Shown here: piece by piece, positions 24,640-35,400 of the stretch
Layout: every line of letters begins with the position of its first letter
How positions within the stretch are numbered: position 1 is the stretch's first letter
Source: Parelaphostrongylus tenuis
Taxonomy: Eukaryota > Nematoda > Chromadorea > Rhabditida > Metastrongylidae
DNA length: 64,000 nucleotides
Assembly: GCA_019055375.1 (NCBI GenBank)
Contig: JAHQIW010001483.1
Location: 27,937 to 91,936, forward strand
Direction: 5' to 3'
Position numbers and translations under genes: made by a program
Notes under the pieces: generated by a model
The model's input: the letters and a program-made list of their open reading frames with translations, nothing else
Database searches by the model: none
Told to the model about the DNA's origin: nothing

Positions 24640-24910
24640 CAAAAAACTCCCGACGTCGATCAATTTTTGAGGGATGCGCAGTGAACCATTCGTCCCCAAT
24701 TCTTTACCTCGTTTGAGGTCTTGAATGCATATTTGGCCTACGTAATGACTCGCGGTTTTCAAAGTATTTATTAAATCAGTGAATCCATCTTTCCTTCCCG
24801 ATAAGCCTTTCATTTATTTACCGAATCCGAAGGAATGGAAGACTTTGTGAGTCTTGGAGCGTGAGATTGAGCCATTGACCATCGATTGATCGACACTAGC
24901 AACACCTCGA
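24640..24910 (-). mobile_element. SINE-1 copy, right arm
   Basis: Mirror of 11150-11420. Confidence 0.55.
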
Positions 24911-25129
24911 TTGAAATGATTGTCAGATTTCAGTACAGAGCTAATAACATCAATGTCCTAGAGCAAACAGAAGATTGAACTGACCGCACCATTAAAAACA
25001 AGCGCATTTGCTCAAATAAATTGATCAATTAAATAATGATAAGCTTGTTTTCTAGAATATAAAAAGGGTAAAGGGCATTTTTCTAGGTTATTCATGACAA
25101 AATTTGATAATTTATTAATGTTATTTTGA

Positions 25130-25750
25130 GAATCTTAAGACCATACTCAAATTACAATATATCTCATCATTGTTACCTGAGCCAATTTGGCATGTGGTGT
25201 GTTAAATGGGCTCCTGTACAGTCCGATACACGTGTCTCTACCTTGACAGTCTCGTCAGTCGGGAGGACCCTTCGTCTTCTTAGTCAATCCTCTGTGGGTG
25301 CTCCATTCCCCCACTGAGAGTAGTTGACGACGAATGAGTCATACTGCTCTGCTGTCAAGTAGAATAACTAGAGCTGCAATGTTGAGCACTCGAATGCTCT
25401 TGCCTGATGCTTTGAAATAGATTTTTACCGTTATATAATTATAATGTTAAGTACCGTCATATAATTAAACCGTCAATTATACAGTTATAATCTATTTCAA
25501 GTAATCAAAAAAAGAACAATCGAGTGTACAAACTGCTGTTTTAGTGATTTTCACTTGACATTAGTGAAGTGTAAATCGTTCGTCGTCGTCTACTCTTAGT
25601 GCGGCTATTGAACCACTCAAAGAGGATTGGCTAAAAGACGAAGAGTTTTTGCCCGTCCGACGAGACTGTCAAGGTCGAAATGCGTGTATCGAGCTGTACA
25701 AGAGCACATTCAACAAGCCACGTAATGAGTTAGCTCAGATAGCAATTATG
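25130..25750. mobile_element. Foldback element, family with CTTAAGACCA ends, right arm
   Basis: Mirror of 10310-10930. It begins at CTTAAGACCATACTCAAATT and has the same closed AT-rich centre, at about 25412-25500. Confidence 0.65.
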
Positions 25751-26302
25751 TGATTAGTAAGAACAGAAACGCTCACTAATGAAAAACCCAAACTGTTTGT
25801 TTCAAATAACTACACCAACTTCTACTGTAAACTGATATATTTGCTTTTGTAATACACGTTTTAGTGGAATAGCACATTTGTAGAAAGACAAGAAGTTTTA
25901 GAGTGACAAGTTTTTATCCACACAAATGGCTACCTATGAGGAACAGAAAGCACTTACTTTAGCAGACATGCTCAACAAAATCCTTCACAAATGCCTACAC
26001 ATTTCTTTGTAACGAAAAAGCATATTATCACTAGAAGCAAGATAGCCGAGGTGGTAATACACTCGCAATCAATCACAAAATTGGTCACAGCAAGCGTAGA
26101 ACAATTGAAGAACATTGGTCTTAAATTCATGCAGACATAACACTGGCTCTTCATGCTGAGCACAAAAATTGGTAGTCACGTTTTGAACATCTGTTAAGTC
26201 TCATTTCTGTATGAGAATAAAAACTCCACAACGTCAGCAACTATGTCCTATTTTTTTGCTGTTCATAGAACCTGAACGAATTGTACCTGGTTAGCCTGGA
26301 TG

Positions 26303-26643
26303 GGAGACTGAACCAAAGACTACGTTTTATCTATACCCGCTGATGCAGAGTAATGTGCAAAAGTTTCACGTGAGCTGGGACTCGAACCCACATTTCACGC
26401 TATCCGGGGACGTCAGACTGTTGATGGCTGGTTGCCGACACATAGATACCACCCCTTGTTTTGACACTACTCGACACTACGAGACGTAATGTAGAAAGAG
26501 TGGAGTCAAAACAAAACGTCGGTAGTACAGCGGTTCGAGCAGGCACCGTACGGATACGGTAAAATGTGGGTTCGAGTCCCAACTGACGCAAAAATTTGCA
26601 CATCACTTTGCATCAATTTATAATATCATAGCACCGTTAAAAG
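26303..26643. mobile_element. Foldback element with tRNA-like ends, right arm
   Basis: Mirror of 9420-9760. The tRNA-like end now reads on the plus strand at about 26515-26590. The two arms differ by a small indel in the middle (AAAACAAAACGTCGG against the complement of CGACGTTTGTTTTG). Confidence 0.6.
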
Positions 26644-27490
26644 TGACTGAATGAAAAGGAGTTCTATGTTTTTACTATTGAACTACCATTTTCCTAATCA
26701 TGCAGTGCACGTTGTGAGGTACAACCATGAGAGCGATGAGATATCAGAAAAACTATTAATTTAAGATACAAATTAAACCCACAGTTGTGCTTATCGAACC
26801 TTCATATGCTGTTCGCCACACCATCCAAGGCTCTTTGTTTCATTTATCCAATCATGTAATACACTATCAGCTCTATGAACGATCACCAGTTAACGGAAAT
26901 GGTGCGAGGAACACAAGTCGGCACTGAACATAATCGAACTGAAGTCGCTGCCGAGATTTCAATGTTTCAAAATTTATTCACTGTTTATTCCTTCTGGACC
27001 ATGTTTTTCCAAGGTATCTGTAGAGTGCTCCATTTGCGCTCAGTGACTAGAAGCTTCGTGAGCACAGTTTCCTTACTCAAAAGAGCAGACTTCGATGAGA
27101 GATTAGACAAGGTCACAAAGCCTCGCTGATGCTATCAACACCACATGCGAATATAGAGCACAGTCTTATGCAACTAGGCGTTACCCGTTATCATTAATAG
27201 CCAGTTTTGGAGCCTATGTAAACTCTAGCCATTACTGTGCTGCACATATTTTCGTCCTAACTTCCCGTTGCTTTGCAAAGATTGTTATCGATGAGTTTTA
27301 TGGCATGACATAGCACGCGAAAGCGAACTCTGATTGGACGCTTAAGGTTCGTAATGCATACGTTGATGATTACGAATGAAAGCATGATACTTGATGTATT
27401 ACTTCAATGCGTAGTATCTCACTGAAACACAAAAATAGGCAGCAATATAGACGACTTAGATACGCGAAACGCTCAGTCATTGACCGGTGA

Positions 27491-27610
27491 GGTGGTGGAG
27501 ATGAAGATGACTCTGACGAGAACCTCATATACCTCATCTTTGAGCTCATATTTGGTGAACGTGGAGCTCAAAGGGTTCATAAGATATTGGGCTTTAATGG
27601 GTTGTTCTAA
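27491..27610 (+). CDS. Exon-like segment in the right arm
   Basis: Open and strongly protein-like: GGGDEDDSDENLIYLIFELI followed by FGERGAQRVHKILGFNGLF and a TAA. The preceding codon in the same frame is TGA, so an acceptor would have to lie at GGTGAG just upstream, which is not a strong site. The reverse strand is also open, so the direction is not secure. The left-arm counterpart is 8453-8572 on the minus strand. Confidence 0.25.
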   Translation, partial: GGGDEDDSDENLIYLIFELIFGERGAQRVHKILGFNGLF

Positions 27611-28227
27611 AACCTCATTTTAGAACTTCGATCCATTCTTGAAACAGGAAAGACAGCAGAGAACTATGTTAGCCATTGACATAAAAACTTAAGGAAAACT
27701 GAAGATCTTTCAAAGAAGGTATAAATCATAGTTTAAAACCTCGAAGGAATCTGTCTATATAACATAATCAATGACAGCCGCATGTAATCGACTGTAAATG
27801 GCTTAGAGAACAACCCACTTTGCCTCCTTTTATTATTGTATCTCCACTTCCCTACTTGATAGCGGATACTAAAGCGCTATAAAAAGGCCTTCAAAAAAGA
27901 GCGAATGCAACGCAATACCCCGAGATTTGAGCTTTCGACTGATTGCAAACACTTTTGTGTAAAGGTCTTGTTCAACGAGAAGGGTCGTTTTTTTCATTCC
28001 GCGCCGTCTAATGGAAAAGTACTTCCGCGTATATCGCCTACTGTTGTAGGAATTTCTGTTCACCGTCATGACATCATTATGAGCTGACGTCACTCTTGAT
28101 ATAACCCCATTTGAGGAATCGGCCTTACGGAAATGTTAAGTATGTTTTTGCAAGCGTTCAGTCCCTTACTATGAGACAGTACAATTGTAACATTGGATTC
28201 AGTGATTTAATAAGCGAGTAAATCTTC

Positions 28228-28683
28228 CTAATTTTGCCCATTCTTTGTTTTTTTTCTACATCGTTTTTGGAATCCCATATCTGATGATGGACGATAAAGT
28301 GTGGTGTTTTCAAGGTGTTTCTTTGTTATCGCAATATCTATCTGATTGGCAATTACTACAAACTCTCCTTCTTTGCCATTAACTGATAATCTAGTTGTCT
28401 TAAAATTCATTAGCTCCCGTATCTGTCGCATGCCGTTTTTCTGCGCTGAGTTAACTCGGAACTAAATATTTTTCTCGGTAGTGCTTTAGAATTGTAAGAG
28501 TTTCGTTTAAAAATATGCGAAAATTGATATCCACCTTGCCATTAGGGCCTTGCTGCTTAGAGAACGCTCGAGAAAAAATCTGGTGTAGGTGTTGCCCCTA
28601 TATTTTAAAGGTTCGTGTCTGTTCGTTGGTTCTAGTCTGGCCTTTCAACGGAGTCGAAGTCTTCCCTTAAAATGAGTTGTGCA
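28228..28683 (-). mobile_element. Penelope-like element, N-terminal part, right arm
   Basis: Mirror of 7380-7835, on the strand opposite to the adjacent RT part. Confidence 0.65.
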
Positions 28684-28772
28684 GGGGAGAAACTTGAGCC
28701 GATTTCTACGAGTGAACGCGCATTATAGGGGGAGTCATGCTTCCTAACACGGTAACCCTTGATTGATCTGGC

Positions 28773-29747
28773 ACACTATTGATGTTGGATTGGCTCTTAG
28801 AGCTTTTGTTAACTGTGCTGTGGTGTTTTGTTTGATGAAGCTGGTCTGCGCGACTTGTTCAAAAGATTTTCGAATTTTCTGCATAGGGCTACTTTAGCAC
28901 TTGACTTAACAGAATCGCAAATCAAAATGACTCACGATTCGACAGGTTATGGCTCTTTCAAAAGAGTGCCTAAACTGCTCATTTTCCAGGTGGTCTGGGA
29001 ATTATTTTCGGCAGATCAGAGGCTGACAATGTGACAACGACTAACTCCGACCCCTGCTATCACTTCTGTGTCAAAAGTAGAGACCCCAATAATCGATTTG
29101 CTGACATTACTCTACTATAGGGATATAGATAATTGTTCTGTGGTCTGCTCAACGCAGGAGGAGACAGGTGAATGTTTTGAGTTGCTAAATAATTAGTCAG
29201 AGTACATGAAATTCACCTTTAAAAGCCTGAGTCAAAGTGGCTGCCATTTTTAAGAGTTCAAGTCAACCTTTTGAAAAACTTCTGCAGCACAAAATGGTAT
29301 CGCTAGCTAAGCAACAAAAACATTCTGGTTCATCACCTATATTCCCATCCGCCGCACACAAATGCGCACTTGTGGAGAACATGTTTCGAACAGGTGTCAG
29401 TGTGCGCACAGGAAAAGAACATAATGTAGAGCTCCTCAGTTTAAGATTATAGGATATTCGGCACCCCCAAATGGAAAGCCTGGCGAGGATAAAGTTCCAT
29501 TCAATCTGCCTTTTATTTCTAATGAAGTAAGTGCAGCTATGAAACGCTGCTTAAAAAAAGAAGGTTGGGATAATTCGATAGCAATAGTTGAATTACCCCT
29601 AAAGGCACTAAAGCGCCAATTAATTCACAAATAGCTCTATGACCGCCTCTGCGAAATCAATATCTGCAAAGTTTGCTCAAATGGCAGAGACGGCTGGCTA
29701 CTGCATGAGATCTGGTATAATAAACCTGATCATCTTGCGAAAACAGA
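28773..29747 (+). mobile_element. Penelope-like element, RT and linker, right arm
   Basis: Mirror of 6316-7290, with clearer reading in places: after the NMFRTGVSV block, the frame gives GYSAPPNGKPGEDKVPFNL, ISNEVSAAMKRCLKKEGW, LKALKRQLIHK, a stop, then LYDRLCEINICKVCSNGRDG, typical of the Penelope RT-to-GIY-YIG linker. It runs into RTE sequence at about 29748. Near 29690-29730 it differs from the left arm by several small insertions, more than elsewhere. Confidence 0.75.
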
Positions 29748-29749
29748 AT

Positions 29750-30721
29750 ATCCTCGTTCTACAACAATATCACCATCGACGTAAGAAAAGGGTTTCGACA
29801 AGTTGAAACAATTTCTTCAAAATTATTTACTGCCACCCTCCAAATCGTCATGCCAACGTCAGAGTGAAACGATATGGGAGTGTAAATTAACGATCGGCAA
29901 TTAAACCACACTCGCTTTGCTGATAATATCGTCCCCATAACACCGAAAACAGCCAAGTGGAACGATTGTTGACCCATTTCGACAACGCCTGTGGAGGGAT
30001 TGGTCTCTAACTAAATACAACGAAAACGATGTTCATGAGAATTGATGGGTTTTGAATGTCCCATTCCCGCTCAAAAACGACAATCTCCGAATGCTCCAGT
30101 TACACCTATCTAGGTCGTAAAATTAACATGATAGACGACCTAGCTCTTGATTTGAGCAGGAGGAAATGAGCGGCTCGGGGAACGTCCAAGAGCATTGAAG
30201 AGGACAAAGAACATCCGACTCTGTGCATACCCTTTGTACTCGAGATTATCCCTTCCCTAATGTATAAAGCAGAAACCTTGTCGCTACGCAAACAAGATGA
30301 AAGATTACTGGAGTCATTAAACGAGCAGTCTAAAGGTCGATGCTAGGAGTGTCCCGTATCTCGCAAATGAGAGAAAGGATCCGAAGTTGCGACCTACGTC
30401 AAAAATCGAATATCAAAGATGCTGTTCTACACGTCAAAATTTCGAAGATAGTGTGGGCCGGATACGTGATGCGTTTCAACGACTACCAATGGTCGAGAGG
30501 CGTTACCGATTGAATTCCTCGGGTCATCAAGCGCACTACAGGAAGGCCACAGACCTGTTGGTCCGATTTCCTCACGAAAGCTATAGAAGAAAGATATGAT
30601 GCTCAGCAAATTCCTAGAGCAAAGAGGACCCAGTGGGCTACTCTTGCACGCGATAAGGAAACATAGAAGTGTTGCTAGTAAACACTCGAGTCACCCAACG
30701 ATCAACGGGAAGACAGGTGGT
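29750..30721 (+). mobile_element. 5'-truncated RTE-type LINE fragment, right arm
   Basis: Mirror of 5345-6315. It starts at YNNITIDVRKG (second half of the RT), passes the decayed FADN, and ends in the C-terminal segment with KFLEQRGPSGLLL-type and SHPTINGK-type frames around 30600-30720, which correspond after frameshifts to the end of the RTE ORF. Confidence 0.8.
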
Positions 30722-30724
30722 ACA

Positions 30725-30980
30725 TTGATATATGCCTTATTGATTCGTCTTTACGGTGTTTTCTTCACTTTACTGACCACGGTAATTGTAGCAGTCAATT
30801 CGTTCTTCGTCTTCTTCCTGAACATCGTAGTGTACTGTTTGAGCGAGTGCCCTTGCAATCTCGAGGCTAGCCTAGCTATGGTGTTCCATGAAACTCTGTT
30901 GTTTACTGCCGGAGAGGGTTAGAGGGTCGAGCTCGACTCCACGCGCGCTGCGACGGACATCACATCCACTCGGCTACGGC
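30725..30980 (-). mobile_element. SINE-2 copy, right arm
   Basis: Mirror of 5086-5340, tail to tail with the RTE fragment. The TA/TTTA microsatellite next to it (about 30996-31041) has four TTTA units plus two TTA here, against five TTTA and one TTA on the left. Confidence 0.6.
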
Positions 30981-31615
30981 GCTTCGGGTGTATATAAGTA
31001 TATATAATAATAAATAAATAAATAAATATATATATATATACTCACCTTTCTGGTATTCATTACCCTTTTTGGGATGACGTGTGAGTCCTAGTGCAAAATT
31101 ATTTGAAAACTTTTCCATTAAGTAGAGCGCTTTCCTTAGACTTTCACTAATTGTTTAAATCCGAGTACGAATATCAAGCGATATAATTCTATCGAGACAT
31201 AAATTGCTTGCCCAGAATTTCTGAATCAAATTCAAGATGCAGGAGATGATTTTCAATGGAATGTTAGTTCGCTGGCGTTTTGGATCACTTGATGTTTTGT
31301 CTGGAAATCACTAACCATAATAGCAAGATGTATCTGACGTAATGGCTTGGAGCTGTCATACAGTGCATACCTGCTTGTTGCTTCGACCACATCTGTGAGA
31401 GTGAGCTAATAAACTTTCCACCACAACCTAAAAATGCCTTCATTGATGTTGGCCTTGTGTGCTGGTATAGTGAATATTGAAGTGGTACTGCGATAGGTTC
31501 CCCCAGATCAATGTAGCTGCCAAAGCCATGCAACCATCTCCATAATGCGTCATAAGTCGACATGGGCGTGCATATGTTTTTCATTTCATACGACTCTATG
31601 ACACTTTTTGCTAGT

Positions 31616-31876
31616 GGATCCTAATGCTTCTAGCATTCGGTTTGTTTCCTCGCATTCATCATAATAGAGGTCTTGGAACACTTCTTATGTTGTTTTGATT
31701 GTCGCTTAAGACCTGCCTCTTTTTTCGTGAATACTGCAGATTGCCACTCTGGCAGATTTCTTCCCATTCTTTAAGGATCTCCAGGCTAAAACGCTCTCAG
31801 GTGATAACTGAGCAGTATCAGAATGGAGTCGAACCAGCACATTTCTCCTGATGCTCTTACATCACTAATCACTCTG
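31616..31876 (-). mobile_element. SINE-2 copy, right arm
   Basis: Mirror of 4190-4450. The B box reads on the minus strand. Confidence 0.55.
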
Positions 31877-32470
31877 ACACGAGTTCTGGTGTATCTATAA
31901 AGGTGGGAAATTCAAATGATTTAGCTGTCATAGCTGTGCCTGAAAGAGTTTTCAAGCTTAGAGATTCTTGACAACTAGTCAGCTTTTAATGATACCAGCA
32001 GGTGACCCTTTCGGTAAATACAGAAATGAAATTCTGTGCTAGTGAACTAAGACTTCCACAATGGTTGTGTAAAGTTCAACTGCCAAAAAAAAACGCCGTA
32101 AAGCTTCCAATGTAGAACGTAACTGCAACGCAAAGAAGATATAAAGAACAAAAAGAACTGTGCAAACACACAAGTCGCTGAAGTTGGTCAGACATCAAGT
32201 CACTATTGCCCTTCCATCATTCGAATGGTATAGAACTGGTTAGACAGTAATTTTTATCTCAAATCTTTTTCATCAAAATACAAACGTTCTTCACCCTTAA
32301 GATCTCGAGCAAAAAATTACGGGGTTTTCCAAAAATCGATGAAAGACTTTCCCTATAGCGGGCGTATCCTAGCATAGAATAAACTTTACCAACTTCGAGA
32401 AAAATTTTTAAAATTCAGACAACCAATAAGGTATCATCCTTCTTTATATTACTTTTACATAAGACTTTAG

Positions 32471-35400
32471 AACTATGGAGATGAAGAAGTCGCTGAAGAC
32501 CGCATCGACTGGACTGATCAGTAAAGGATTTCTTGAGCAAAAAATTCACGGTACCATCAGAGAGGTGGAATCATGTATGTTTTTATCGTTTTTTTCATAC
32601 TAACGGCTTTATTTCTATTCACGTATTTCTTAAATTGTCCGTCTTTTTTTAAAACTTAGTAGACGAGAATATTACCAGCATATGACACAGTGATCGCGTG
32701 GATAAAAATTTCACTTTACTCAGATTTTTGAATGCTTTTGGCAAAGGTGCCATTGACAGCTCACAAAAGTCTAGGTCTCATCAGATCTATCTCGAGACCT
32801 CTGACGCGGAACAGTTCCACGTCAACGCCTTGAATTTCTGCTGAATGTACATTATGAATAATCATTTTTGCTTTCTTCGGCTTTTTTCTATTAAGGCCTT
32901 TTTTCATCTTTGATAATATCTGCATTTGCCGAATGGTAATTATGCATGTCATGTACATGGTGATGTGAGTGATCTGTGATGCACATTTACGTCCAATATG
33001 TTGTAGATCACGTAACAAATGTATCTTTGGATAGCGTAGATTTTTGTACATCTTTCAAATATCTAGGTTTCATAGATGGTCGGCTAACGTATTAAGCAAT
33101 TATTATTAGCACGTTTTCAAGGTGTGTTATATCTCATGCTTTCTATGAATACCGTCATGTGTGCTGATGTTCTACTTTCAATGCACTTCGTAGTTCACGT
33201 GACTCATGATAGTATTGGCCTTATTGTACTTTGAAGATAATGTTGGAATCTAGTTGATTTTCTAGTTTTCTAAGCTCTGTGGACCGCTTTATTGTAATCA
33301 TGTCAAAGTCTTTCAACTATGTTGTCCTTCAGGAAGCTCTTTAGCTCTTGATGTTTTGCCATTGTGCTTATTTTCTCTATGTAGTGCAACATTCAGTTAT
33401 GTTTTCTTGCATACCACAATTTTTTAAAATATATTGTCTATAAAAATAAGATTTAGGCGTTGACGCTTCTTCTTTCAGGAAATATTTAGTCAGCCACAAG
33501 AACCAATTATAATGAGGCATGTCGTGTTGTAACAGTATGCACTTTCAAATGTTCGACAAATCAATCAACTTTATAACATGCATTTGGCCAGAATCAGGAA
33601 TTTCTTTGAATTTGAGGCTTCAGAGCAATGTATTTTCATAAATGTGAGATAAACTAGTACGAAATGCCCGCTACGTATTCTAAGCAGTGCAAGTGTCATA
33701 AGCGGTCAGGGCCCACAAAATACATTGTACTCTTGTCAGTGCTTTCAAGAGTTTGATTTGGCAGCCAAACTTATCATGTCACAGTTTTCTATGTTCGGTC
33801 CATCACCTCTCCAGCACAGATTCTATGAACTCTACGACACTTTGAAAACCGACTATACATTCACTTCGACATTACCAAGAAATCATGTTTTGTAACCAAT
33901 CCACATTAAGTGGTCCCATTATTAACTGCACCCTATTATTTTCTTCAGTTTTTATGCTCAGACTGCTCCACTGCCAAAAAGCTGTAGTATGTTGGAAAGT
34001 TCTTTAGTAGCATTAGCAAAGATGCTATGAAAAGGCACGCGTGCAACAGGTTAACTAATCGTGTATCAAAACCGCTCACCATTAGCCGCGTTCGACAATG
34101 CTTTGAGTGTATGAATAAAACCAGTGCAAGGAAGACGACAGAGAAGATCAACACTGCGTTAAGGTCAGGCACTACTGCAGATTGGACTATGTGTCATTGG
34201 CTCAAGCTCTTCGACTAAGCTGATGCGAGCTGTCAAACAGCTCCATTCTGGCTTGTTTGTTACATATGATAAAAGCACCTTGCCCCACGAACTGATAGCG
34301 CATTGGGCTCGCGCCACGGGTATAAAGCACCTCTCCCCCCTTCCTGGGGTAGCACCATCCCTCGTCATGAAATTGAAATAAGCTACTGCAAAGTGATATC
34401 TGGATGGGCATCTCATAAATGATTGATCTATTGGGGCAATGTTGCAAGCGTAACTGTTTGCAAAAGTCTTCTGCTGCAAAAGTACAAGGACCTTACTTAT
34501 ATTATCATCACTGGGCAAAAGTCTTGGATTTAATCTGAGAACAACACGCGCCTCGTCTATTGGTTGCATCGCAGCGAATAACTTGCCACAACCATCAAAG
34601 ATCAATTCCTATGCTCGGGAAGTTATGCTCAGTTTTCCGGGATTAGCAAGGCATGGTGCTTTGAAGCTGATCAACAGCAAGCAAACAATCAGTACCAACC
34701 AAACGGGAAACAACTGCGAAAGCTGACAACAGCAGTGCGAAAAATGAACCCGTCTTGCCGTCCTCCGCGATAACGACTGACCTCACATTGACAAGCCGGT
34801 TCCCATAATTTGGAGAGTTGGACAACGGCACCTCAGCCAAAGTACGGCCGTGATTTGCTCCATTGGATTATCATTTTGCGTACCCTTAAGCAGTGTCTGC
34901 GGGCGGGAAAAAATTTAAATATACTAACTCAAAGCTGACATCGCCTAATTCTTTGATCACAAGTCTCCTTTTTTCTCAAATTACTGAGTAATTCAATCAA
35001 TCACTTTACAGCAAATGGTTGTATATCATTGTTTATGATGATGATTTTATCTGTCGTTCAACTAATTTCTTTGAATAAATTAGATTTAACTGAAATGTCG
35101 AAGTAGCAAGATAATGATAGGGCAGCCCCATGCATAAACCTCCAACTTAATCGGTTTTTTTTGAGGGTGCAATAATGCCCTTCACTCTTCTTATGCATAG
35201 TTTATTATCAACGGCAGTCAGTATCATTGACAACCGTTTTATATGTGATTTTTTCTTAACAGCCAATCACATCATCAGCAACCTCTTTTATGATATCTTA
35301 TCAGTGGATAATCACTATCACCATCAACCGCCGCGTATTTGAAAAAACACTGAGTGAGGTTCCTCATTCGAGCGCTGTCCACCGAAGACGATTCGAGTCG

